64,000 bases of DNA, taken from NCBI GenBank assembly GCA_900618425.1, contig UZAN01039976.1, forward strand, positions 28,772-92,771. Reading direction: 5' to 3'. Origin of the DNA: Echinostoma caproni (lineage: Eukaryota > Platyhelminthes > Trematoda > Plagiorchiida > Echinostomatidae). How positions within the stretch are numbered: position 1 is the stretch's first letter; each line of letters begins with the position of its first letter. Under the pieces are notes generated by a model, which did no database searches, was not told where the DNA came from, and saw only the letters and a list, made by a program, of their open reading frames with translations. The translations under genes and the position numbers were made by a program. This document shows, one piece after another, positions 46,701 to 59,517 of the stretch.

Positions 46701-48314
46701 GATGCATACATTCGTCCTCGTTTCGGGGAACTTCTATTTCAATGTCGGATAATCTTGATCACAATATATGGAATGAACTTTCAGCAAAAGAAGCAAAATT
46801 TCTGAAAATACCGTTTTTTTACAATCTGCTCACGCACCATCCCTAATTTTTTTCCGGGTGGATGAGAAAATAATCCAATTTAATTCTTTAAACATCTCAA
46901 CTTTTATTCCAACACATTTTTGCAGACTAAATGCCAAAGCCACACTCTGATTAAACTAGCTCTTCATCAGATTGATGGAAGAGTTCGGGCAGGAAAAATA
47001 AAATGGCTACTTTGTCTCTGTTCCGTTTGGCGCCCAAAACGAGCTGCTGAGAAGTTATCGGGCCTGGAGATTCGATGGCTTACTGTTTGGTCAGATGGAG
47101 ACGGTTTGCATTTAACCTGTCGATCAGGTCCGTAGAATAAGTCACTCCAGGTGGATTCGTTTGGGTAACGCCCAATCACGTCATTCATGAGATTGGTACT
47201 AACAATACTACTGTCTGACTTATTTGTATTACTGATAACAATCGAGTGAAGAATGAAAGCCCTTGTACAAATTTTGTCCCTTACAGCGTCCGATTTTGAA
47301 ACCGGGAGGCCTTCGGTTTGCTACCCAACTATGATATTATGATTAATACAGGAAAATTTCTCAGTGTGGCGTGTTATTGCTGTTTGCATGAGCGCGCATG
47401 TTGATTAAACTCTGTGAGAGAACCCCTGAAGTTGAGCATGCTATTTCAAAACAAGAAACTTGTACGTTCAAGGAAAGTCCGCTATTAAACGTTAACTGTA
47501 CTCTTTTCTAACAACAAAAAGTGACATACGCATTGTGAGGCCTTTGTTTGATAAATTTTTGTCTGCCGCGTTGTCAACTAAATGGACAACGTTATACGGC
47601 AGGTACTTTCAGTACCGGATGAATTTAGACCTCTTGAGAGATTATTTTGATCATCTGTGTCGATACTCAATTTAGGTGACCAAAGGGACCGCATAAAACG
47701 GCCATTGTTACGCTCTGTTTTGCGAACTGCAATGTCTGTGTATCTGTGGTCTCCACAAGTACGCTTTGAACAAAACAGATTGTTCGAAATGACAGGCTGC
47801 AATTGTCAGACTGAAACCTTCGGCCTGCAATGAGTATTCCATTCTCTACACATGCAATATTCTTTTGGCCGTTTTTAATAAAACACATCAAGAGACTTCT
47901 CTATATCATCTATTGAAGATGCGCATCGATGATAGTGGATCGCTTTCTAATCAAAAAACGTCTTTTCAGTGACAAAAGGAATGATTCATGTTTTCTGGGT
48001 ACGGGGAATATTTAGTTTCACCAGGGAGCAAACTGAAAGAAATCTCCATCAAATTTATGCTGGTCACACAGAGTCCGGTTGTTGTCAAACTTTGAAAAGT
48101 CTTGTGGACCCCTCCAATATTGTTTTATCTTTGTAGACAACCCTTAATTGTTCATTGATATTCTGTCCAGAGTGCGACTGGTCGTCAACCAGAACCAGGT
48201 TACCGCTTGGACCTATGTCTGCTGGCCTTGAACAGCTACCGCCCGGAATCTGTTCAATGCTGTTAGACTCATATTTATTGAAAAAGTAAATCACCCTCTA
48301 CCCTGACCCTGAAG

Positions 48315-48331
48315 TATATATATATATATAT
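48315..48331. repeat. (TA)n microsatellite
   Basis: A short TA run just upstream of a tRNA-like SINE head. Confidence 0.85.
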
Positions 48332-48339
48332 CAACTCAC

Positions 48340-48500
48340 ATCCTCGGTGGTCGAATGGTCAGGTCATCGAAATGACAAAATGGGTGCCCTGAGCTACAGC
48401 CCCCCCCCACCGCCAGCCATCTCCCCATAATATGCATTTCCCCGGGTGTAGCCTTCGCATGACCGCGGCCCCCTTCCTGAAGGTTCATTGTACATTTACA
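48340..48500 (+). repeat. tRNA-derived SINE (family C), diverged
   Basis: The head CCTCGGTGGTCGAATGGTCAGG resembles an A-box region. The body ends CCCCCTTCCTGAAGGTTCATTGTACATTTAC, matching the end of the copy at 41577-41735. The B box is decayed. Confidence 0.5.
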
Positions 48501-48533
48501 CTATGAGTGGACAAAAAACTAACCACATTTGTT

Positions 48534-48551
48534 GTTATTATTATTATTATT
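48534..48551. repeat. (TTA)n trinucleotide repeat
   Basis: About six TTA units immediately after the SINE tail, as often seen at SINE or LINE 3' ends. Confidence 0.85.
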
Positions 48552-49164
48552 GTGCTGATAAACTGCATCCCATATCATTGCAAATTTGAAAGCTTGGACA
48601 GGTTTTCACCTCCAAACCAGTTAATGCTACTTCTGCATGCCAGTCTGTCTTCCTCTTACTTTATTATTCTCCGGTCATTTTCCTTGCCTTAACGATTGAG
48701 GGTTGCGTTTTGCCAGTTCCCATTTCTTAGTTGATTATGAAAATTTCTGATTCCTTACATAACTTCTTAGGTCATCTTTGCGAAAAGGATTCTTGCAGAA
48801 CCTATGTACCCTCTGTAAACTGAAGAAACAAGATGCGTATCTATCTCTCTGTATCGCTCTGTATTCCGATGTAAACCAGCCGGTATGAACGTTTACTGAG
48901 ATTCACTTGTGCCCAACGCTGCCCGCAGACTCACAAATAAAAGGAGTATAGCAAGCGAATTCCGCCTTCATCTTGATCTATAAGCTATTTTTAAGCTCCC
49001 TGAGGGCAAACGTCGTTCCGTGAAGTATATCTGATGTGACGATTAGTTTGCCTAGTTTTATTTGCTGGAATGTGGGCTACAGAGATTGCAGAAGTTGAAT
49101 TGTCCATCACAACATAACGGATTAGTATAAACTTAAGAATAGTGACGATTTGAGCCTGAGTCCT

Positions 49165-49230
49165 TGTGATTTGCGCTCACTGATCCGCAAGAACTCCGGT
49201 TTGAACCCCGATACTGCGATCACAGCTTGA
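49165..49230 (+). repeat. Possible tRNA-like SINE head
   Basis: CGGTTTGAACCCCG has B-box form, preceded by TCACTGATCCGCAAGAAC. The body is not matched to another copy. Confidence 0.3.
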
Positions 49231-49959
49231 TGTAGATTAGCATGTTTGTGCTATGGATTTTTTGCTGACCACATCACAGACTTGACCGTACCGCACAATC
49301 CTCAGTTCATTTTGCTCGGTAAGGTCTTGACTGGAGTTATGTTCTTGCTTGATCTCATCATCACGGCATGCCACTGAATCTGTCCCGGGGAAGGAAATTC
49401 ATGCTCATCTTAATGAACCAACAAGCTTGTACCAGGTAAAGCCGGAACCACTAATTCAAATTTGTTCACTGGTGGAGCAGGTGAGTGTGCGCGGTACAAT
49501 TGCAATAGAGGGAAGCGTAGCATTCTATCTGGTAATTGAAATCAGACACTACTCACAAAATCAGCTTGAATAAACGTTCACAATGCGAACTTCTATCGCT
49601 GTAGTCAGCTCATATTTACCTCGCAGTTCAACTGCAGGAATTTAGAATGTTTGGCATTGTCTAATTGGTAACCGCACATATCCTGACGGAAATTGATGTG
49701 CTCGACCATCCAAAGTTACTGAACCTGGGCTCCTGGCTTCCAGCGACTTTGACTAAGGGTTATGGATGTTTCATTGCTCACCAATTTGAGGCTTCCCAAG
49801 AAAATAACTCAACTAGCCAGGTTATTGATGATCTTACTTCTAGGACGGATGAGTAGTTTTTTACGGTGCTAGTATGATTCGAGTTGCAGTGAACGTACTT
49901 TATCCATATATGAAGATTCACGAGTGAAGTTGTGACGGACCTTTCGTGTGAGAGTACTG

Positions 49960-50045
49960 AAAAGCTGTTTCATGCTTGCTGAGACTCGTCAGCAGTGTAT
50001 ATTATTGTTGTCCGTCTGCACGGACTGAAATCATGAACTTACGAA
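49960..50045 (-). repeat. SINE family B fragment, minus strand
   Basis: On the minus strand it reads TATACACTGCTGACGAGTC then GAAACAGCTTTTCAGTACTC, matching the body of the 27880-28026 copy (TATACACTGCTGACGAGTCC, GAAACAGCTGTCCAGTGCTC). Confidence 0.6.
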
Positions 50046-52544
50046 ATGATAGTCGGTGGACTATCAAAACTTCGAGCAAAAGGCAATAACAATTTGCAAT
50101 ATTGTGTTTGTATTATCCACCAAAAATTCACAGGTACAAGATATCACCAAAATTACTAATAACCAGAATAATACAAAGAACTTGGCCTCCTTCCTATTTA
50201 CTGACAAGACATTGCTCCCTGGCGGGGCCTTCAGCTTTCAATCGCGCTGTCCGTTTTTCCATCTTCGGATTATATATTGCATAACCTTTACTGTATCCGC
50301 TTACTTTATGTCATCCGTATGAACTTTACCTTGGTTTCGAGGCGACCATCGTGCGACTACAGTAACGCCTAATTTGGTCATATTCGCACTTGATTTTATG
50401 TTTTAGTCAAATGGAAAAATGTGAAGCTACTACCTATGTTGGAACCATGAGGAGTAAATCCAGAATGGCGGTCAGAAGGGTTTTGACGGATCTGAGGAAG
50501 CATCGCGCCCGCTGGAGAGTAACTCTACGGACNACACAAACCATCAATCATTTTTTGTTTCCCCATAACTCTCGGTTTTCTTAATGGTTTTTATTACACT
50601 CACCAGATTTGATGCATATCCAGATTTGGGTTTGATCAACCGTCCTAATTTGATTTATGCAAAACTCCGCCCCATTCGGAATACCTGATCACTATAAGTT
50701 AATATTTTCCCCTACCAGGTTTTACAGAACCATCCTACGTCTATTTATTCGAAGTTGTGATCACAAGATTCAAGGGAGAGAGTGGTCTCCAGAAAACCTC
50801 ATGAAGTTAAGGCAAATGATCAGCTACTTCGAAATTACTTTATTTTTTGTTATTATTTTTATTGGTAGTACAGCTATATTGAAGGTTATCTTCTCTCACA
50901 AGCATAAATATTCGGTTTATGAAATGATAAGCCTTTTGAATCCAACGTTTTTTTTATTTAACTTACGCCTGACTATTGAAGCTTTCCAATTCAAACGAGT
51001 CTGCTCAGTTCAAGGTAGCATCAGTCAGGTGTGATCGATTCAAGCTTGAATCACAAGTGCAAAGCAATATTTTGACTTTTCCATATCTGGCCATTTTTAA
51101 ACTGGTAAATATCATCAGTGGAGAAAGGGATTCATTTGATATCATGTGGAAATTATGATAAATACCCATTGAAAAGATGAAAAATTACTTTTGATCAAAT
51201 ACATATGATTCGCTCAGAAAATGAAAAACAACAAAACCTGACAAATTTTTATTTCTGTTTGAGTTGTATATCGATACAACGATTAGTGCGCAGGAAGACA
51301 ACTTGAATGGACTAGTATGCATTAATTTTCGTAGCTTTGTATCACTCGAAATGTAAAGCAAAGTTTAGTGTACTGCCTAGCCGATAGGACAAGGAACATT
51401 TGCAGCGTTGACAGAATAAGCAAAGCACACCGGTTCCTAAGAACTATATTCGCATGCAATGGCTATCTGGAACGCCTAGTTAGCAAAATGATTCGGTGCC
51501 TTGTGATGGTATCTCAAAGAATACTGAGGTTAAAGGAAATACTGCATATATAAGCTCGCTGTTCAAGGGGGGGGGGTAAATCGGCAGACCTATTCAATGC
51601 TGTCAGTACAACCTTAAACGTAGAAAAACTCAAAGTTCTGTTCACACCAAAGCAAACTATATGCTAACTCATTTGATATATGCTAACGATTGAACTAAAT
51701 TACACCTGCTTCTGCCGTCTAATTATGTTATTGTTCATTCACTTGTTCCTGCATCATAGCGCAAATAGGCCACACGGTAGTGTCTAGCACATCACCGTCA
51801 TCATGATTGTACAGCGTAATACCTTGGAGTGAACCTCACTGATCGCTGCCAGACTCATATTAAATACAATGTAAGTGTCATTAATTAAGAAGAATAGGGA
51901 TTAGGCCCATTTTTACGGACCGGAAAACAAAGTGAACCTCTCTGGTCAACACACAGACTACACGGTCCACCTGTGCGCACATGTCCGAAACAAAACATAA
52001 TGCGACCGTGACCAAGGTATTCGGACCTCTTTACCATAGGGTTCGCGGTCAACTATGAAAACACATTGTCTATCTCATGTAAACCGCAGCCGAAGGTGCA
52101 GTACTTCGTGCGCACAAAATAATTTATGCAGGCGATCGAGCCGCTTCGGGACCACACGCATTATACCGACTGCTTTCAATGATCGGATGCACAAAATAAC
52201 AATTATGTGACTATTGCATATCCCATATCCGATCTCATGTTGAAAACGGTCTAGAAAATCTGCGATGCTAGTTTTACCTTTCCCCACACACGCATTTAGC
52301 TTAACTACTGATATGCAGTGGGACCGACTGGTATGACTACGAATCGCTGAAAACGAGCTTGTTCACTACTCTGGGTTTTGTTTCAAATGTACTCTGTACT
52401 CCGTTTAGACAGTGAATATTTGGATCAGCTCATTCGATTTTTCACGGACTCCAGGCACTGTGCATTATTTTGGGTGTGGGTTGCACTCTTTGGGAGGTCG
52501 TTAACTTTCTAACAGTGAAAAAAATTCAAATGGAATAGAAATCT

Positions 52545-52615
52545 TTGTGATGACCAACAAAGAACACAAAGATATCTCAAGGAGAGAAAACCACTTCCAA
52601 GATCATCAACAGTGT
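52545..52615 (-). repeat. SINE family B tail fragment, minus strand
   Basis: On the minus strand it ends TTCTTTGTTGGTCATCACAAAGATTTC, matching the tail of the 27880-28026 copy (CTCTTTGTTGGTTATCACAAACATTTCC). It lies next to the plus-strand copy at 52706, in opposite orientation. Confidence 0.45.
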
Positions 52616-52705
52616 TTGGTGTCTGTTAAAAACCGAATGGGTTAATTAATCCGAACGTTTACCGTCTCAATTGATTGTGCTATTCACTCAAGGTGATGCA
52701 CATCG

Positions 52706-52865
52706 TTCGCGTAGCTCAGTGGTAGGGGATTTTGACCCCAACCCGAAGGTTCTCAGTTCGAGTCCTGACAGGGCCTTAAAAAGTAAGCATTACTGCCGCA
52801 CCTCAATCGGGACGAAACAGCTGTCCAGTGCTCCTTGTCTATCTTCACAAAACTTGCTACAATGT
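52706..52865 (+). repeat. tRNA-derived SINE (family B)
   Basis: A clear A box TAGCTCAGTGG (52712-52722) and B box GTTCGAGTCC (52756-52765), followed by a non-tRNA body with GACGAAACAGCTGTCCAGTGCTCC. There is no matching acceptor stem, so it is not a functional tRNA. It is the best preserved copy of this family in the window. Confidence 0.72.
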
Positions 52866-54439
52866 GTTTTATTTGCGTTTTTGTGGAACAGTTTAGACAA
52901 AAAGAGTAATAGTTATTATCAACAAATGATTTTATGGTGTATCGTTTCATGATGTATAGACGAGGCATATACCTCCTGAATACCGGTCGATGGTATTTGT
53001 CCCTAAAAAGTATGTTAAATCTTCACCGATTCATCACAAAACGGCTAGCTTACCCACCACTCTGAGATGATACCACAAGCTGCTCGCATTAGGGAATTTG
53101 GACTGAGTAAATTATAAGTTATTTACTTGTCACCTACCAAACAGGTCCAAAATCGAGGTATGCATAGGATAGAGAAATTACCACGCTCCAGTTGCTGACT
53201 ATCGTCATGTAACTGTGGCAATAATCTAAGAAGTTATTTTATGCCGGACAATCACCTTTTGAAAAAGATATTGTGCTTGACCACAACATACGTTTTCCCC
53301 TAATTTCCGCTATCCGATTTTGATAACTAAATTGCGAGGTATTCTAACAGTGATTTAAAAACCGAGTCCAGATGTATAATTCGCAGTGTTTTTGCCTGAT
53401 CTTCTCATCGAGAATGTTCTCGGTGAATCCGCATCGGATTTTATTCCAATTGGAACGATGAACACTTGGGTTCGCAATACTTCATCTCAAGTCTCACAAT
53501 CTCTTAAGCAGGCAGAAAATGAGCACCAAGGGACGCATTTCCCCCAAAAACAAGTTGTATCATATGAGCCCAACAAATCAGCCAACTGTTTCTCAACCTG
53601 TCAGTAATACTGAAGAGAACAATGAATAGCTACAGAATGAGAAGCAACCTATTATGTACATTGAGAGGTGTTGCCACACTTTGAATGACATCTTAACTGT
53701 GAACCAGAAAATCTCTCCGTGTGTATACGTGAAACTGAAAACTACCTCTTTGTCAGTAAGCTGTTCAGTTAAACAAACCATTTGATGTGGTGTTCAAACT
53801 GTCTGGATGTAGTATCAAATTACCAACACTCCAGTTTCGTCTGTGCAAAGATACTTTTAGGAAGTGATAGAGTCTGGAATGTATACGATCACGACTATTC
53901 ACGATCACCGAGAGAGAGAGAGAGCATGCACGATAGCACTCTTTTCTCTCCCTCCCCTTGTTGACTCAGGTCAATGAAGGAGGAGGTGGGATTGATGAAT
54001 GCTGATGATGCAATCCTCGCGGAGTGACTTTTGAGGTGAAACGGAAAATGCTACACTCAGATAATTGGCATTTATATAACTGATTCTGCAACCCGACTTG
54101 GTTCTCGTGTTTTCCTTCGATTGAAGTCTGATTGATCGAGGGACCCACCAAAAGACTGTGCCAGATTGCTTTGCAACAGCTTACCGGTTCATTATGTTAC
54201 AGGCCCTCTTTTGTTGTTCAGTATTCATTTGAATTAGCATTTTCCGGAAAAGGATCACTTGATGTTATTGTTTACAGGACCACCCGTTCGTAGCAAGTAC
54301 AACACATACTACAACCGATCGTTGTGAATGCAACATAATGAGAGCATTTGGCTAAATCCTGAAAATAATGGTTCTCATAACCAATACGAAATTGTAAAAG
54401 AAGACCGTTTTGGTAATAGACGAGTGTGTTTTTTAGGGA

Positions 54440-54560
54440 GGGGGTGCACCGCGGTTGCAGAAAAGAAGCATTAAGTTGATGGTTTCGTGGCTCGAGTGTT
54501 CCAATCCCGTTGCTGCCGACCCATCAACCCATTAAACAATGGACAGTGTTTGACTGACCA
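54440..54560 (+). repeat. Possible SINE copy (family C), decayed
   Basis: GGGGGTGCACCGCGGTTGCAG head, then GTGGCTCGAGTGTTCCAATCCCG resembling a decayed B box. The body is not clear. Confidence 0.3.
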
Positions 54561-54803
54561 TGGCAACTTACTTCAAAATTGACAGCATTCGATTAATTGA
54601 GGCTATAAAAAATGTCTCCCAGATATGTGAGAACATGTATGCTGATTCCTTTTGATTGTCTTGAATAAGAAATCTGCTTCAACTCATCTCAAAATGAATT
54701 TCCAGCTAAACAACTGATGTCCATAAGGACCAATAGCGACTGTACTCTAAATGAATGGAAGTGCAATGGAAGATGTCTGATTGTAAAATATCGCTCACAG
54801 TAC

Positions 54804-54968
54804 CGATTTACGCATGTAAATGAAAACATCATTTGAACTTATGGCTATTTCGTAATTCACTCCTGCCATATCATGATCAAGCAGCTTTTCATACGCCACA
54901 GCACATCCACCGCTGGATGTCGGACAACTTAAGTCATCCTCACATCTGACAGTCCGCTTTGAAGTAAC
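54804..54968 (-). CDS. Candidate exon of an unidentified gene
   Basis: An open segment after a very good acceptor (gcagtttctcttactacag), phase 0. It encodes VTSKRTVRCEDDLSC, PTSSGGC, AVAYEKLLDHDMAGV, NYEIAISSNDVFIYM. The end is at TCG|GTACTG (54804, phase 0). A slightly longer intron from C|GTAAAT (exon end 54812, phase 1) is the alternative. The exon at 55434-55553 upstream ends in phase 0, so the two join in frame across a 465-base intron. I recognise no family. The three clustered cysteines and polar composition would suit an extracellular or lumenal segment, but that is a guess. It could also be a remnant. Confidence 0.35.
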
Positions 54969-55433
54969 CTGTAGTAAGAGAAACTGCACTGAGGTATCGT
55001 TTTTTCGGCAGTACTGTTTGCTGGTTGACGCATATTCACTGATGAGTGTTCGATTCAAACAAGGAGAACCAGTATGGTTTTAATAAGCCGTGTCAATAGA
55101 AAAACACCAGGGAAACGTTCTGTAATGTAAGAACATGTTTTGGATGGTCACATGCCAGCTTTTACCATTGACCAGAGTTTTACAAACGCCGGTTAATCAA
55201 TATCGTGAGAGCGATCAAAGGATGGCTGCAGGATTTAGACAGGCGGCTTTGCAAATTTGCACTGACTCGCTCGCGGGCTCGCTAGCACGTACACACGCAC
55301 AGACTGTCTGTTGTACAATATTGACCTACTCAGGGTGCATTCCGAGATGATCAATTCTGGCATTTTTATTAGTTCAGTCAAGCCCAGTCCAGCGTTGATC
55401 AAGCACACGGAGACCGTGTGAGTCATCTCTTAC

Positions 55434-55553
55434 AAGTCCGGTACAGATGAAATCGATTTTTGAACTAAAGTCGAAACGAGTATGCTCAACTATAAGCCAA
55501 TCCAGTTGCCGAAACACACACCACATCACGTCACGTTGGTCTTCCTTCTTCGT
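55434..55553 (-). CDS. Candidate 40-codon exon of an unidentified gene
   Basis: A 120-base segment, phase 0 at both ends, with a pyrimidine-rich acceptor (ttccgtgaatcttttcgcacag) and donor CTT|GTAAGA. It encodes TKKEDQRDVMWCVF, RQLDWLIVEHTRFDF, SSKIDFICTGL. The aromatic and hydrophobic spacing looks like real protein. The frame continues upstream through a single stop (about 55660) into DLFRKVTLYDVKVGV, and beyond a frame change into YYDNLSFYIKVSEAN (55772-56017). This could be several exons with short introns, or one gene damaged by mutation or assembly error. An opposite-strand open frame of 120 codons (55447-55809) overlaps it. I prefer the minus strand because of the splice sites. Confidence 0.35.
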
Positions 55554-56017
55554 CTGTGCGAAAAGATTCACGGAAGAATTCAGTGCCAAGTCCTTTGTCC
55601 CTCTTCGCACAAACTCATGCGAACGGACAAGTGCAAACAGCTGGATATTGAACTACATTCCGGTTGTGAAAGACGGGACAGAACAGTTTGGAGTTTTGTC
55701 ATCGAATGCACACTCAGTTACGCCAACCTTAACATCATATAGTGTAACTTTTCGGAACAAATCGCTACTGCTTATTGTTTTGACGCCGAACGACGATTGG
55801 CTTCACTGACTTTGATGTAGAAAGATAGATTATCATAGTAGCGACCGGTGACCATGCAACAGCACGTTTTTATTTCCTCTTGTTCTTCAATAATTTTGTC
55901 TGCTCTCGGTTGTACGATAGACAGCATATGTACCATCAAAGAATCGGCGTTAATAATGAGGTGCAGTTGGAGGAGCTTTGAACTGGCGGTTGTTACTTCA
56001 TCCTGCTGGGAATTCAT
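55554..56017 (-). pseudogene. Coding-like minus-strand segment with frame change
   Basis: From 56017 down to about 55780 one frame reads SSKLLQLHLIINADSLMV, then IIEEQEEIKTCCCM and YYDNLSFYIKVSEAN. From about 55785 down to 55665 a second frame reads SFGVKTISSSDLFRK, then VTECAFDDKTPNC. The two read as one protein if one base is missing near 55785, or if a short intron is present. It stops at about 55660, just before the candidate exon at 55434-55553. No family is recognised. Gene, pseudogene and assembly error cannot be separated from sequence alone. Confidence 0.3.
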
Positions 56018-56289
56018 ATGACCTGAATATCATCATCTCAACTGACACACACAGTGCGAAGTTTAATAGGATTCAGGCTTTGATGTAAAACTATGATAAA
56101 CACAAAACAGACAGAGGCATCATCGCTGTAGGTCACACTACCGACCCAATGAAATTCACGAATGACCAATGAGTAATATCAGCGTGGTATGATAACTAAT
56201 AACAAACTCGCCCCCTCCCTATTTACTAATTAAACACGTAAATGTGCACTTAATATTTGATGTGCTGAAACGTTGGCAACCTAAGGTGA

Positions 56290-56440
56290 GAGGAGGGGGC
56301 GTTCAGGTGGTGAAGGCCGGTTGCCCAGCATCTAGCACTTCGTAAGCTCAAACCCCTACCCAGTCGGGTTACTCTTCCATCCCTTGTTTGACGGCTTTCA
56401 ACAGTCCACCATCAAACTATTGTATACTGAGAGTACTCTT
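56290..56440 (+). repeat. SINE-like repeat (family C), diverged
   Basis: Head GTTCAGGTGGTGAAGGCCGG with an A-box-like layout, then AAGCTCAAACCCC in the B-box position and a pyrimidine-rich body ending TTGTATACTGAGAG. Confidence 0.35.
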
Positions 56441-59400
56441 GTTGTATATCAATCTCATACACAAAAGTCGAATGATCTTTTTAAAAATTCAAGCCATACT
56501 AGCAAATAAACACTGAAATTAAAGATCATTTTGATAAAGTAATCCAACATTCTACAATAATGGGTTCATGTCAAATGCTGCAAAAATTAATGAATAATCT
56601 CAAATGATGGGTATTTGTTAAACATGACGCAAACGAGTAATTTCGTCCACTTGAATCACCTCGTAGTTTCAAAAAAGTCAAACATTTAAGCAACAAAATC
56701 AGATAGAAGAATGTGTGAAAAATAGGGCCAAATTTTGGCATTTCGAGCACAAGTAAAACGTCCATCAAATGAACGATCCTCTTGTTGTCACAGTATGATT
56801 TCTCACTCCTTGTGATCGTGTGATTTGAATATATTATTAGCTCGGTTCAAAACAAGGAGTGTTTCTATTCGGTACAGATCAGATCCGAGTTCATTGCCAT
56901 TAGAAAGTGCACTTTGTGTATGTGTGACATTGCTTATTCACAATGATTCGCGGCATATAACAGTGAGCACCGGCGTTTAGTGGGGCCTCAGACTATTAAT
57001 CCTCAATTGTATTTGTGTTTATGCCAAAATGCCATGCTTTTTAGTGCTTCTTTTTGGTGAGTGTTTGCCAGTACATCTATTTCGTTTTTCTCCCCCGGGG
57101 AAGGGTATTTAATACAGAGGCATTTTCTCTGCTTGATTTCGAGCTTTTCTCTCCGATCTGCTTGTCAAACATTTCAAACAGCCTTACTTAGATACTCTAA
57201 AACAAATTTACCATACAGTTGACTACCTCAAAATCAACTTAACGAAAGAGTAGGTTACCAGCATTTCCAAGCATGAAAAACCTTTTGAAGGATGGCTTCA
57301 CACATGTTATGGGCACACAAACTTCGGCAAACGTTTGTCCTTGGGAATTGCTCGTCCATGCACTTAGTTACACGAATGTTGATACTGCAATGCTTTATAC
57401 TTGATTATACCGACACTCGAAAAGCCCGTGCAATGGACAGTAAAACAAACAAGTTTTGATATCCCGGTCAGAAAACGAATAAAGAAATTTTAGAAAATCC
57501 CAACCACTGAGATGTTACAAATAGGATGATAGGGTACTGGACGCCGTATGTGAGAGTCACCCCAAAACCGTGACACCACCGCCGCCACAACTACCAGGTT
57601 TTCAATAATACGTGAACAGTAGGACTGTGTGAGTGGCTGAAGACCACGTAAAATTAATCCAGCCTTGTAGACAGAAGGTGGATGGGGTGTGCAGTTTAGT
57701 TTCACTTTGTGAAGGAAACTTCCACTGGATCAGTCATGTGATCGCCCCCACTCTGCTGAGGACAGGGATCTTGTGTGAGGGTCGTCAAAGCTGCCTATAT
57801 CAACACATACCACAGGGCGGTTTTAACCCCTCTGCCAACATCAGGACCCTCTTCTCACGGCCGCGCAAACGCCTGTATTGGTGACTTTAGCGACTTTCTG
57901 AATGGGTGTTTGACGACACAACACAGTGAATGAACAGTGATTCCGAGTAGTGATACTAACTCGTTATGGGCCCGGGTCTTTAGTGTGTTATGATCAAATG
58001 ACGTGTACCATTTTGCACAAGATAAGATTATAATTTTGTGAGTGGAAGGTGATAGGTCGTCCTTGTCACAAAATTAACCCCAAAACCCAATCTTTCTTTA
58101 AACGGTGCACATTTGAAACACCTGCTTTGTTAAATAACGAATTACACTTGCGTGGTCTGAGNGTTGGTCTGGATGTGGCTTTTGAAGCGGTGCCCATTAT
58201 CGTCCCTTTATTTTATAATTCACTTGTTGAAACCCTAAACTGCCTCTCTACCTGCTGACTTTGTTGCTTCCCAGTCCTTGACTGACCGCAACCCTTCTCT
58301 CGAATACTTCTGCTCCGAAAAGCTTATAGAAAATGAAAGTGAACTTTCATTTATCTCACGTGGAAGGGCTCCTTGACGTTTGTTTGAGATGACCGAATAG
58401 TAGGAAACACAACGAGGATACATATTTGTCAACCTGATAAATGGCTATTGACTGTTTCTAAAGAAACAGTGCACATTGTCATTCAGAATTGTCCAATCAA
58501 TAGAGTTTTCTGTGAAATTTGAGCATGAAACAAACCTTTGTTAGCCCAATTAATTTTTTCCATAGACACCATTTTTCTGGCCATTTCGTCCAAAACATGA
58601 TTGTAAAACTATTTTTCCTCCTAATGTTCTCATCTTAGAATTGTTCGTTAGTTGACGGGGCAGTTGTCGTCAAACGAGTCTTGTGAGATTTCACGGAATG
58701 TTTGACTGTTTGAAACCACAATGTATCAGATAGCTTATTCTCTGGATAATGCAATTGTGTTGATATGCATAAGGGAAGGTACCACAAATGCACAATTTTT
58801 TGAGTCTTTGTTTCAACTTGACTGACGGATGAAGTGAGTGGTGGCATGTGCACTAAACTAGCTGAGGCATGGACCACACAAGGTTCTGGACGGGATTTAG
58901 GCTGACTAGTTTTGGTGCCTCCAGTCTTAAAAGTGAGTTGATGAGGTTTATTAGAAAATGGCTTTTAGCTGATCTTGTCATGGAAGAAAAAGATTAGATT
59001 CATTTATGTAATATTCTCATTAATTATTGAATTCCAGACTAAGCGACTTTGTTTAAATATTTTATCTCATATTCATTGCTGAGATAAAACATTCAGAAAA
59101 TAAATTTAAGGGCACCATCGCTTGCATTTTCAAATCCATTTTTTGTACTTTTTCGCAAACACGTAGATTCTTATAGCATTGTATGTGAATGATTGTAACG
59201 TTAGGACATTCATGAACTCTTCTTTGTTGAGAGCTAACAAGTTTGTTTTATACTATTCCGTTATTCACAAAATAAAGCTTCTCCGGCCTGTCTAGCACAT
59301 AATGTGTGTGGGTGACCTGAACACAGTTAGCACATGGCTTTTTTACCAAGAATATTCGAGTTTAAATGTAAATATATGAAACAAGTAGCCAGGTTGTGAA

Positions 59401-59517
59401 TGTTTTCACCTAAGTCATAGCTTCGGAGCCAGTGAGGTCAATGGCCTGCAACAAGCTCACAAAGATGGGTTGTGCTATGTCGTGTAAATGGATAATAAAA
59501 AGCGGTCTGACCAGCTT

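Larger units (their letters stand above)
43732..54800. other. Repeat-rich region without a confident gene
   Basis: It contains SINE copies (48340-48500, 49165-49230, 49960-50045, 52545-52615, 52706-52865), a TA run and a TTA run. Coding-like but unassigned segments lie near 47.6-48.3 kb (minus), 50.4-51.0 kb (plus) and 53.4-53.8 kb (plus, broken by frame changes and stops, perhaps a decayed retroelement protein). Confidence 0.45.

Noticed and set aside
52706..52776. Functional tRNA gene
   Set aside because: A and B boxes are present but the acceptor and anticodon arms do not pair; a SINE body follows.
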